From assembly GCF_002865645.1 (NCBI RefSeq), contig NW_020194585.1:186001-250000 (forward strand): a stretch of 64,000 bases of DNA, given 5' to 3'. A model generated the notes under the pieces. It had not been told where the DNA came from and made no database searches. It saw only the letters and a list, made by a program, of their open reading frames with translations. Shown here piece by piece: positions 49,483-61,901 of the stretch. The stretch is from Hyaloscypha bicolor E. Its lineage: Eukaryota; Ascomycota; Leotiomycetes; Helotiales; Hyaloscyphaceae. The number at the start of each line of letters is the position of its first letter. Within the stretch, counting starts at the first letter, position 1. A program made the translations under genes and the position numbers.

Positions 49483-52400
49483 TAATATATAATTATATTA
49501 TATAACTATTAATAATTATAATTATACTAATATTAGAATTTCTTTAAAAACGCGAAAAATAATAATTTCTTTTAATTATATACTAGTTTTCTAATCCGGT
49601 TTAATATTGAAATTTTTTAAATACTTTATATATTTATATATATTTTTTCATTTTATATATCTTTATTTATATTTAATTTATTTCTTTATATTTAATTATA
49701 TTATATTTCTATTAATTAAATACTTGAAAATATATAATAGCTTTAATTTAATTCTTTTTTAATTTATTTAACTTCTATAATCTTTTATTATTTATATATT
49801 TAATAAGGCATTTATATAATAACTTTAAATTTATATAAATAATTAATAAAAGTTTTATTTCTAGTATTTCATTAATTATAGATTTAATTAAAATGCTTAT
49901 ATTAAAGCTATAAGCTATATTATATAATTCTAAAGCTAGAATACTTTTAATAACTCTCTTATATTTAATTTTATTTATTAAAACTAAAATATATTCGATT
50001 TAGAAAAAGAAATCTCTATTATTTATAAAAATAATTAAATATAAATTTTTTTTTACTAGCTTTATAAATCGTAGTTCTTTAGTAATATTTTTAATTTATT
50101 ATTAAATATATTTATTAAATACTTTTATATTAGTTTCTAATAATTTAATAGCTTAAATAATAATTAATAAATTATATAAAGCTTCTAGTTAATAAACTAA
50201 TATATTATATACTTCTTTAGTATATTAGATAATATATTAGTTTTTAATAAAGAGATTTTAATAAATAATATCTCTATTATTTATAATAATAATATTTTTT
50301 ATAGAAATAATTTAAAGGCTTTTATATTAATATTCTTATATAAAAGTAATTCTAGTAATATTTATATAAATAATACCTTTATTAAATTTAAGATTATAAT
50401 TAAAAGTAAGATATTTATATTCTTTAATTAAGAACTTAGTTTTTTAGAGCTTTAGTTATTTTATTTTTATAAAATTATTATTAGTTTAAAGGCTAATAAT
50501 TTTAAAGAATTACTTATTATAAAAAAACAAGAATTATAAGTTAATTATTTTATAAAAAGCTTATTAATTAAATATAAGCTTATAATATATTTTATAAATA
50601 TAGTTTTATAATTCTTATAATTATAATAATAATATAAAAGATAATTCTTTAATTAATATATTAAATAATTAATAATTATATTAATATTATATATTTCTTA
50701 CTATTATTATAAGCTTAAATAACTAGTTTTAATTTCTTGAGCTCTTTTTTATATTCTTATTCTTAATTTTATTAATAAACCGAAAGTTAAAAATATATAT
50801 TTCTTTTAATATTTAAAATCTAGAAATAATCTTAAAAATATTTTTTTCTAAATAACTAATAATTTTAATTTAATAAAGTTCTTATATAAGTTATTATCTT
50901 ATAAAAATACTATAATATTAGAATTCTTATAAGGTTATTCTCTATTATACTTTAGTAAAATAGCAGAAATAATAAAAGAAATTGTATTTATATTATTTTT
51001 AGTCTTATTATAAAGTTCGAAATTAGATTTAGACTTAAGGCTATTAGTATTAATCTTAATATTTCTTATATAAAAGGATTTAATACAAGTTAAATAAAAA
51101 GTAATATTATTATATAATAAGACTAGTATATAATTCTCTCTATTAATAGCTATAAGCTTATATAATTCTTTCTAATTACTAAATTAATTAATATTTCTTT
51201 TATATTATATAAAAATATTCGAATTTAAAAAAAGTTTATAAATATTAGTTATATTAAAATTATTTCAAATATTTAAAGCCTTTATAATTTAATATCTAGC
51301 TTAAAGTTTTTAAATTTCTATTATTACTTTCTTAAATATTACTAATTATTATAAAATAATAAATAATAAAGTATTATAAGTTAAAAAAGATTTTTTTTAT
51401 TAGATTTTATAGAATTATTAATAGCCTTAAAAGTTATTTAAAATATAGTATTTTTATTAATTCTATTAATTTCGGCTATAATAATAAGATAAGTATATTA
51501 AATTAAGCTATAGTAATATTTAATAATTTTAATAAAGTTATAAGCTTTTATAGAAATAAGTTTAATTATAGTTCTTATAATATTTACTAATTAAATAAAC
51601 TTCTTATTAGTAAACTGCTTTCTAATATTTATTATAATTTAATTAGAAGAACCTAAATAATTATTAATTTAATATTATTTAAATATATTTCAAATATATA
51701 TTATACTAATATTTTAAAACTATTAGTCGGCTTAACACCGAGTACTTTTATTAATAATATAAAATATAAGCTTATTAAAAATATAAAAAAGATTAATAAA
51801 AAAAAAATAATTAAAGCTAATATTATTTCTTAAATTAAACTTAAATTATTTAAATAATTAACCGAATTTCTAATATTATTTATAGTGCTTTATAAAATAT
51901 TTAAGGGCTTTTATATTAATATTATAGCTTACTTATTTTAGTATATTTCGGAATTTATTAATTAATAAATAACTAAAATAATAATATAAGTATTATAATT
52001 CGACTTTTATAAAAAAGCAAAAGTTATAAATAAAGAATTCGAAAATAAAGCTTTATAATATAGTATTTTAAAATAAAAAAGAATATTTAAAATATTATAT
52101 TATAAATATATAATTTTTAGTAAGAGTAATAAAATAATTAATAAGATTACTAAAGTAAATCTCTAGCTTATTTATATTAATTAAACTAAATAAAAATAAA
52201 GTTTTTATAAATATAATATAGAATTATACTTGCCTCATTAGTATTCTTATTATTATAAATCTAATAAAGAATATAAATTTAATACTAAATTAGATATTAA
52301 TCTAACTTTTAATAGTTTTATTAAGTTTAATATTATTATTAGTTTATTATAAAGCCTGAAATTAGCTAAAATTAGTAATTAAATATTTAAAGGCTCTAGT

Positions 52401-54945
52401 ATTAATTATAACTTTATAAAAATAATAAATATTATATTTTAATATATTATTAATTATAAAAGTTTAAGTACTTTTTATTATAAACTTAATAGGCTTTTAG
52501 ATATAGTTTTTACTTATTATTTAATATAAAAAAAAAAGAGAAATAAGGTTATTTATAAGAATATTAGTTATAGAAATAATAAAAGTAGTAAAAGTAATTA
52601 AAAAGCTCTTAATTAAAGTAAAATAAAAATCTAAATAGTAATTTTCTTTCTTATTTGTTTTTACTAATAAGGCTTTAAAATCCTTATTTACTAATTTATT
52701 TTTATTCTTTTTATTATTCTTCTTTTCTTAAACGTTAGTAATATATTATATATAAGTATTATTAAAGCATTTATTAAAATTACAAGTATTTTAGAATCTA
52801 AATCAAAAAATATTTCTATTTTTAAATCGAGTTTTCTTATCTTTTTATTTCTCTAATATATACTTTTATAAATAATATTCGGGTCTTTTATATATAAAAT
52901 ATAACTTCGAAATATAATTATTATAATTATAAGACCTAAAGTAATTATTATAAGTTCTAAAGTTATAGCTAGATTTATATTAATAATTTTCGAATAAATA
53001 ATAGCTTAAAAAATATTAAAAATAATATTATTAATTAGTAAAATAAATTTCGGTATTAATTTATTACTTTTTTTTATAAATAATAATAAATAACTAAACC
53101 TTATTAATAAGCTAATTAAGATTACTAAAAGAATCCGAAACTATATATTAATATATTAATAAACTTTAATAAAAAATAATTATTTTATTATATAGAAATT
53201 TAATATTTTATAAAATAGAAATAAGGCTATATTATAATTAATAAAAGTTATTAATTAATATTTAAATAAGCTCAAATATTGTTTTTTTTAGGATATTTAG
53301 CTATTATAATTACTAAAATAATAATATTTCATTTATCTAAATTTTAATATTAGAAACCGAAATCTTTAAAAAAAATTATAAATATTTATATAAGTCTTTA
53401 TATATATATATTAAGAGCTAGTTATTATAAAAGCAGTTTAATATTAGTTCTTTTAATATAATAAGAAAAGCTGTTATTAGTATCTCTTATAAAAGCTTTA
53501 TATATTAGTAAATATTAAAAAAGATAATAAGTTTATAATTAAAACTATTTTTAATTATATTATATTTCTATATTTTAGAATGTATTTTTATTATTTCTCT
53601 AATAAGTTTTTTTAGTAAAAATAATAAGTATTAAATAGCTTTAATTTAGAAAAAGTAAATAAATATCTCAATTTAATTAATTAATTAATTAAGAATAATT
53701 ACTTTTCTTTTATTTAGTTTCTTTTAAAGTAAAATATATTAATATAATAGGTTTCTTTAGAAAATTTATTCTAATTAGACTATTTTTAATAATATTAGTT
53801 TTATATTAAATATATTTCATTTTCTTCTAAATAATATTAAATAAAAACTATATTATAATAAAATATATATAGTTTTATTTAATATAAATATTATTATATT
53901 AAAGGTATTTTTAAAAGCTTTATAATTTAGTATAATTATATTATTAAAGTTTTTAAAATTATTCTTAAATAGATTTTATAGGTTTTTATTAAAAGTTTTA
54001 TATAAGATATATTAATATAGATTAATATAGCTTAATATTGAAATATTTCCGAAAATTTATTTTTATAATATTAATAATATTAATCTTATTCTTTTATTTC
54101 TTAATTATTTTCTTTACTTTTTTACTATTTATATTAAATTAAGTTTAATTTTACTCTAATATATATATATATATAATTTATAATAAGAGTTATTTAAAAA
54201 TAAAGTAGTTTATAAAAAGAATTTAATAATAATATAAAGATATTAATTAAGGTAAATATTTTATATTTAAATATTTCATTTATAATAAGAAATTTAGAAA
54301 ATGAAATATTATAATTCCAGAAAGAACTAAAGCTTAAAGAATTCGATTTAATAGTAAAATCGAAGTTTATAATTAAAGAGCTTTAAGAATATATAAATAT
54401 ATATATTTCGAAAAGAGAATTTTATAAATTTAGATATTATATAAATAAAAAAGATAAAAATTAAGAAAATAATCTTAGGGTGCGGCTAAAAGAAGTTAGT
54501 TTTAAAAAATAATAGAAGTTAAATAATTAATTAATTAAATAATAGATTACTTATTAATTAGTAAAAGTTAGTATTTTTTTCTTTAAACTATTAAATGCTT
54601 TTTTATAATTCATAATAATTTCTTTCTTTAACTAGAAATAAACTTATTTATTTTAGGCTATTAAATACTTTTTTAATTTATAAGTATTAACTAATTAATA
54701 TGGGTTTACTAGTAATATATAATATAATATATATAAAATACTTAATATATAAATTAATAAATTAATTAATATTTAGAAATAAGAATTATAATATTATAAT
54801 ATTAATATATAATTCCCAAATTTATTAAGTTTAATAAAAACTAGTAACTAATTAAATTACTTATATAGTATAAGATTATATATTTATTACTTAGTATTTA
54901 TATTTTATTATTTTTAGTTACTTTTATATTATATAATTATAATTA
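49483..54945 (-). mobile_element. Copia-like element D3, inverted
   Basis: The reverse complement of 49500-53600 follows D2 from its 3' end back to about 44.85 kb. RNase H and reverse transcriptase lie at about 49.8-50.95 kb, integrase at about 51.2-51.7 kb, and gag-like sequence at about 52.2-53.6 kb. An inverted LTR lies at about 54705-54945. Some 3' sequence present in D2 (the hairpin motif near 49085) is deleted. Confidence 0.7.
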
Positions 54946-54960
54946 TATTAATAATAATAT

Positions 54961-57055
54961 AAAGGAAATATTAGTTAATTCAATAATTAAAACAAATTAT
55001 ATAAGCTAGTAATAATAAACGAGAAGTCTTATATACTAGCTTTATTATATAATAATATTATTTTTTATTTCATTTTAATAAAGCCCTTTTATATAAGAAA
55101 TATAAAGATTAATATTAATAATCCTAAATATAAATATAAATTCAAATTTTATAATAAAGAATAATTTTATAAGAACCCTAATATTATAATATTCTTATAA
55201 GATAATAACTTATATAAGAATTCCCGTTAAATTAAAATTACTAGCCTTTTAAAAAATATATATATTTGAAATTATTTTTAAATTTCAAGTATTAAAGAAA
55301 ATATATATCTTTAATTCCCGGTTTATTAGTAATATTAAGAATAAGAATATAAAGAAAGAATATAAGAAATATATAATATTAATATAATTATTAATTATCT
55401 AATATATTAACTAGAGAATTATTTATTATATTATTATTATAATTATAAAAACTATAAAATTATATTTATAAGATATCTTATAAGCTTGTATTTAATTAAT
55501 AACTTTACTTAATTATAATATTTATATTAATTTATTTTATAAGCTTATTAAGTAATTAAATCTAAATAATAATTCGATTTTAAAAGTTATAAAACTATTA
55601 TATAATATATTAAAAGCTAGGAATTATTAATTTAAGACTTATTATTTCCATTATACTAATAAGTTTTTTATAAAATAATTATTTTATAACTTTTACTACT
55701 TTTATAATAAATAATTCTTTATACTTATTAGCCTTTAAATTAATAATATTTTATTTATTAAAAATAATAATTTTGTGAAAATAAAGTAATTAAAGCTTTA
55801 AAAAACTAAATTCTTAATTAATAAATATAAATATCTTACTTTTAATTATAATTTCAAGTTTAATAAAAGTATTATTTAAATAAATATTACTAGAATTATT
55901 TTTATATAAAAATATTAATATAAAAACCATTAAATTATTTTAGTTAAAAATATTATTATTATAAGTAATAGAGGTATTATATATTAAAATCTCTTTATTA
56001 AAAATTAATATATTATTTAATATATTAAAGAAATATATAATATATTAGTTTATTAATTAAAAGCTTTATATAACTTATTAATTATTATTTAAGCTATTAA
56101 ATTCTCGAAAACTAATATAAAGGTACTTAATAAATATATTTAATAGTAAATTAATAATATTACTAAAAAGTTAAGATTTATAAAGCTAGTAAAAGAATTC
56201 TTATATTTAATTATTTTTATAAATAATAAAGATTTTTTTTCTTAAATTAAATATATTCTAGTTTTAGTAAATAGAACTAGATATAAGAGAGTTATTAAAA
56301 GTATTCTAGCTTTAGAACTATATAATATAGCTTATAGCTCTAATATAAGCGTTTTAATTAAATTTATAATTAATAAAGTACTAGAAATAAAACTCTTATT
56401 AATTATTTATATAAATACCTTATTAAATTAGATATTACTTAAAAGAAATATCTAATAATTAATATAATATACTTTTATTAAATATATAAATAATAAAAGA
56501 TTATAGAAATTAAATATAAAGAAATAAATTAAATATAAATAAGAATATATTAAATAGAAATACATATATGAAATAAAAATATAAGATAAGAAAATATATA
56601 TAAATATATAAAGTATTTAGGAAATCTAATATTAGATTAAATCAAAAAATTAGTATATAATTAAAAAGAAATACTATTTTTCGCGTTTTTAGAAAGGTTT
56701 TAGTATTAATATAGCTATAATTATTAATAATTATATAATATAGTTATATAATATAAAAATAATAAAAAATAATATAATATAAGTAATAAATAATAATTAT
56801 ATAGCTTTATATTATATAAATAAGTTAATTAATAACTAGTTTTTATTAGATTTAATAAGTTTAGAAATTATATATTAATATTATAATATTATAATTCTTA
56901 CTTTTAAATATTAATTATTTTATTAATTTTATATATATTTTATATATATTTTATATATATTTTATATATATTTTATATATATTTTATATATATTTTATAT
57001 ATATTTTATATTATATTATATACTTTTAATAAATTAATAATAATAAAAATATATT
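54961..57055 (+). mobile_element. Element D4, 3' part only
   Basis: Matches D2 from about 47205 to its 3' LTR: post-integrase, reverse transcriptase, RNase H and LTR (56713-57055). The 5' half is missing. Confidence 0.65.
56933..57012 (+). repeat. 11-bp tandem repeat, about 7 copies
   Basis: Unit TTTTATATATA, unchanged, expanded inside the D4 LTR. Confidence 0.9.
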
Positions 57056-57064
57056 ATATTAATT

Positions 57065-57690
57065 ATTAAATATTTCTTTTAAGTAATATATAATTTAATA
57101 AGATATTTATATAATAACTTCGAATTTATATAAATAATTAATAATAGATTTATTACTAGTATTTTATTAATTATAAATTTAATTTAATTACTTATAATAA
57201 AGTTATAAGTTATATTATATAATTTCAAAGCTAGAATATTTCTAATAATACTAATATATTTATTATTATTTATAAATAAAGTATTTATAAAAATAATTAA
57301 ATATAGAAACTTCTTTTTTAGATTTATAAAATATAGTTTTTTAATAATATTTTTAATTTATTATTAAATATACTTATTAAATATCTTTAAATTAGTTTTT
57401 AATAATTTAATAGCTTAAATAATAATTAATAAGTTATATATAGTCTTTAGTTAATAAACTAATATAATATATATTCTTTTAATATATCTTTCTAATATAT
57501 TAGATTTTAATATAAAGGTTTTAATATATAATGCTTTTATTACTTATTATAATAATATTTTTAACTTATATAATTCTGAGATTTTTATATTAATATTTCT
57601 ATATAAAGGTAATTCTAATAACTTTAATATAAATAATACTTTTATTAAACTTGAAATTATAATTAAAAGTAAAATATTTATATTTCTTAG
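57065..57690 (-). mobile_element. Element D5, inverted fragment
   Basis: Matches 49810-50420 of D3 in the same (inverted) orientation, that is part of the reverse transcriptase/RNase H of D. It follows the D4 LTR directly, repeating the tail-to-tail arrangement of D2 and D3. Confidence 0.65.
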
Positions 57691-58831
57691 CTATAATAGC
57701 AGAAATAAAATAATAGAATAAGGCTTAAAAATTAATAATTCCAATATTTTAAGGATTTAAAGCTAAGAAAAAAATAAAGATATAGTAATAAATAAGTAAA
57801 TATAATTAAAATTATTAAAATACCGAACTTAATTTAAAACCCGAGCTTAATTTATATTATAGCTTGAAACCTTAACTTAAAACCTTAGCTAAAACTAATT
57901 CCTTTAGCTAAAATTAATTATATAATACTAGCTATTATACTAGTTATTACTAAAGCTCTAAATAGCGAGTTTTATTTTAATAAAAAATATTAGAATATTA
58001 GTTATATTTTTCTTATAAATTATAAGAAAGCAATTACTTTTAATAAGAAGTTCTTTAAGAACTCTAATTATTTCTTTATTTCTAATAATTTCGAACCGGA
58101 AAATATAAAGAAATTAGGCAAGTATTTAATAAAAGTAATAAAAGAAAAAAATTCGAGTATAATTTATTTAACTAAATAAATAAGTGCTTTTAATTAAATA
58201 ATTTATAAGCCTGAAATTATAAATGAATAATAATTCTCGAATAAAATAAAGATTAAAATATAGCTTAATAATAATTTATTATTTAGTAAAACTTTTATTA
58301 TAATTCTAATAAGTCTAATTATTATTTAAAATAAAATATATAAGAATAAAGTCTTTTATAAAGTTATTAAGTCTTTTTATTAAAAGCTTTTTTTTTATTA
58401 AAAGCAAATTTAAGAATATTATAAATAAAATAAATTTTAAAGAAGTTATTTATTTAAAGTATATTAATATAATTCGCTATAATAAACTTCTTTAATATCT
58501 AGCTATAAAGGTTAAGATTAATTAATAATTAAAGATAAATTTAAATTAATAAAACGAATTATATTAAATTTAGTATAAGAATATAGCTAAGTAAATTTCA
58601 AATATCTTTAAATAAGTTCGGAAATATAAAATAAGACTATTTAAAAATAATAGATTATATTTTAAATATATTAAAAAGAAATTAAAATTATTAATAAAAA
58701 AAATTTATTATTTTATTATTTTAAACTTTAAATAAATATTTTTTATTAGCTTTTAGTCTTTAGAAAACAAGTATAAATGAATAAGGAATTAAATATAATA
58801 TAATAAGTTATATTTTATAAAAATTACTTTA
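57691..58831. other. Decayed sequence, unrecognised
   Basis: Former coding texture on the plus strand (about 57930-58200 holds several charged stretches) but no domain is identified. Probably the remains of another transposon. Confidence 0.4.
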
Positions 58832-59065
58832 TTTTAATAGTTTGAGGATTTTAGTTATATATTAAAGGCTAAAGGCCTTTTATATATAACTTATAGAAAT
58901 TATATAAGAAAGCTAGCTTTTTTATAATTCTAGAAAAGAATTACTTTTTTATATTTAATTAATTAAGCTTTTATAATTATATATTACTTATAATTTATAA
59001 CTTATAATTTATATTCTAATATACTTTATATAAGTTTTTATTTTATTATAATTTCTTTCTTATAT
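58832..59065 (-). repeat. Family-G copy, inverted
   Basis: Reverse complement matches about 59455-59700 and 19900-20140, including the AAAGGCC...GGCCTTT-type hairpin (about 58863-58880). Confidence 0.6.
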
Positions 59066-59451
59066 TAATGCGAATTATATATTATTAAAAAAATAATTAT
59101 TAAGTGAAATTTCTAAGATATAATAGCTTTTAATTACTTATATTAAACTAGAAATCTATAACTTATAATAATATATTATTAGAATAATAAGCTAATATTA
59201 GTATAATAAGCTTATTTTAATAAAGATATAATATTATATTATAAATAACTAATAATTTCTTAAAGAATTACATATATTATAGCTTATTAATTAGTAAATT
59301 AATCTAATAAAAAAAGAAATATATTAATAAAAAAACATTTTTACTTTTATCTTAACTTGCAATTTTTATTATTATTACTTTTATATTATTCTTATTTTAA
59401 TTACTTTTACTTTAATTAAAAGTAATAATAATATAATTAATATAAAAGAGA
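59066..59451. other. Spacer between two inverted G copies
   Basis: AT-rich and unrecognised. With the two G copies it forms an inverted-repeat unit of about 0.9 kb. Confidence 0.4.
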
Positions 59452-59745
59452 AATCATAATAAAATAAAAACTTATATAAAGTATATTAGAATATAAAACG
59501 TAATTTAATAATAAAATAATAAAAATAAAGATATAAATAATAAAACATAAATAATATATAATTATAAAAGCTTAATTAATTAAATATAAAAAAGAAATTA
59601 TTTTCTAGAACTATAAAAAAGCTAGCTTTCTTATATAATTTCTATAAGTTAAGTATAAAAGGCCCTTAGCTTTTAATATATAACTAAAACCTTAAAACTA
59701 TTAAAATAAAGCAATTTTTATAAAGTATAACTTGCTATATTATAC
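59452..59745 (+). repeat. Family-G copy, direct, decayed
   Basis: Matches 19898-20205 over most of its length, with GC-to-AT differences. Confidence 0.65.
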
Positions 59746-60870
59746 TAATTAATTACTAAATTAATTTAGTAATAATTAGTAAATAATATAATACTATTAA
59801 TAATCTGGCCTTATAATAAACTTACTAAATATTCTTCTTATAATAATATTATAAGAACTAATTATAGCTTGATTTATAGCCTTTTAATTATATTTTTATA
59901 TTTTTTACCTAAATAAATTATTGTTTTAAAGGTATTAAGAAGGAATTCGAGCTTATTACTTAAATAATAATACTTTGGGTTAGATTAGAGAAGCTAGATA
60001 ATATATAGAATACTTGAGGGCATTAGTAATTTTATTTAAATTTAGGAATCTAATTTACTTTATCTAGAGTTTTAAGATATTCTTATTTTTATAAGATTAT
60101 AAATTACTTATATTAAGTTAATAGTACTTTTAGTATGAAATTCTTATATTTATAAGATTAATAGCCTTTTAAATCTACTTATTATTACTAATCTCAATTA
60201 GTTCTTTAGAGATAAAATTAATAACTTAATTTGCTTTATTATAAGATATTAAGCAAAATAATAGCTTAAATAATTAAGAATATAATAGGAAAAAGAATTA
60301 TTATAAGAATAGTATTCGAGAAATAATAAGATAAATATAATAATTCTTACTTATAAAAGAGAATTTAATATATTTTTTATTAAATACCTCTCTTTATTAT
60401 AGAATATTACGTGTAATAATACTTATATTCTATTACTAACTTTAAAACTATGAATTATTTATTATAATTCATAATTTATAAAAAGTTTATTAATAATAAG
60501 TTATATTTCCTTTTAATCTTAAAGTTATTTTACTATTTTTCTTTTCTTTTTTCTTTATTAACTTAAAGCCTAATTTTTAATTATATATTATACTTATTAT
60601 TTCTCTTATATACTAAAGCTTCTTTATTTTCTATAATAATATAATATTATATTAACCGAGATTACTTCTTATATTATTAAGTATATAATTACAGATATTT
60701 ACTTATTACTAATAGATAGTAAAATAAGTATATATAGGGCTTATTATGTAATAGTATCTATATTATATACCTTATATATAATTTACCTTATTTAGCCATA
60801 TCTAGCTATTATAAAGTATATAACAATTATACTAATTTACCTTAATATTAGTAATGCCCTTTATTTTAAT
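59746..60870. other. Right margin of the AT-rich block, no gene
   Basis: Decayed sequence whose damage fades after about 60860. No element or gene recognised. Confidence 0.5.
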
Positions 60871-61550
60871 AATTTCCGGACCCTGGTTATCTTTTTCCAG
60901 AAAGGCCCCGGCTAGGATATCGCTATTCTATGTAATATTCGGTCTCTTAGTATCTCGTATCTCGAAAATTATACTACTATAAACTAGTAATAGCAAATAA
61001 CTAATTATGCCTATAAAGCTTTTGAGCTTGTCTATGCCTCCTGGCATCTCATACAAGTCTCTTGGCTTTAACTTTGCCTTCCTTACTAGGATATAGTATC
61101 TTCTATAAATAACCCAGAAATATGGAGCTTGTTAAAGATCCGTGGCCTTCCTTATCTCACGATATCCAGCCCGCATTATTGCATTGTACCTAAAGTCCGA
61201 GCATAGCTAAAGGCACGGATACGCAGGAAGAAGCTCTTCCCATGGTAGCCGCTCGGCATCGAGAATCCCGGGCTAAATAACCGGATAGCTTTCCTCACGC
61301 ATCGAGACGATTAGCCGCCTTGGCAGTAGTAATACGAATGGCTTAATGCTCGGTACAAGTACCTGCACAATCGAGAGACAATCGCCGCGATGCGTATAAC
61401 GCAGCAGATCGCCTATCACAAGCGGCAAAGACGGTGGCCTATGCTATCCAAGCGGAGGAGGAAGAGGAGCCGCCTCCAGCCTCTCTACCTTCCACTCTAG
61501 CTCATCCTCACTCCCGAGAACCGCAAAATCGCACATATACAACCTCATAT
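60871..61550. other. Normal-composition flank, no supported gene
   Basis: Base composition returns to normal. Short coding-like stretches occur (for example a run of Glu codons near 61455-61475 on the plus strand) but no complete frame or domain. It may be the 5' remains of the gene whose TPR fragment follows. Confidence 0.4.
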
Positions 61551-61557
61551 ACAGAGA

Positions 61558-61788
61558 TTGAAGGTATTGGACCAGGTTCGGAGGCAAGGCAAGTCTGACA
61601 AGGCTGAACTGTACGGAACAGTGTTAGGGCCTGAGCACCCGGGGATGCTGGCGAGCATGAACAACCTAGCAGCAGTGCTGGGCAGGCAGGGCAAATACGA
61701 CGAGGCCGAGGCAATACACCGACAGGAATTGGGATTGATTGAGATGGTAATGGGGCCAGAGCACTGGTACCGGCATGAACAATAAACT
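61558..61788 (+). pseudogene. TPR-protein fragment (kinesin-light-chain-type repeats)
   Basis: A 75-codon frame without an ATG at its head holds tetratricopeptide repeats of the 42-residue kinesin-light-chain/NLR type. One nearly full unit reads LGPEHPGMLASMNNLAAVLG, then GKYDEAEAIHRQ, then the next MGPEH; a damaged repeat (RRQGKSDKAELYG) precedes it and lacks about ten residues. In fungi such repeats usually end NLR-like or NACHT proteins, where they bind partners. The frame stops soon after the third GPEH. No nucleotide-binding domain is visible upstream. Its place beside the repeat block suggests loss of the rest of the gene. Confidence 0.7.
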
Positions 61789-61901
61789 TTTTCTTGCTTA
61801 ATTAGTCACTCACAACGATTGTCGAAGCCTTAAACGCCAGAGCATCAATGATAATCCCATTATAATTCCCAAACAAGCCTCCGGAACCCCCGAGTCCCTG
61901 C

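Larger units (their letters stand above)
5150..60860. other. AT-rich, TpA-rich block of RIP-decayed transposons
   Basis: For about 55 kb the sequence is dominated by A and T with TA steps everywhere and almost no CG. No frame above about 60 codons survives except one of 72 codons at 46721-46939 in a decayed repeat. Every recognisable element inside is a retrotransposon whose codons are damaged by C-to-T and G-to-A changes. This is the signature of RIP, known from Neurospora and many other ascomycetes, and of AT-rich heterochromatin. Heterochromatin itself is inferred. Confidence 0.9.

Noticed and set aside
49211..49559. TA-flanked 349-bp inverted-repeat element (MITE)
   Set aside because: The arms continue outward as D2 and inverted D3 for kilobases and include D LTR sequence, so this is the centre of a larger palindrome. 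The TA flanks are expected by chance here.
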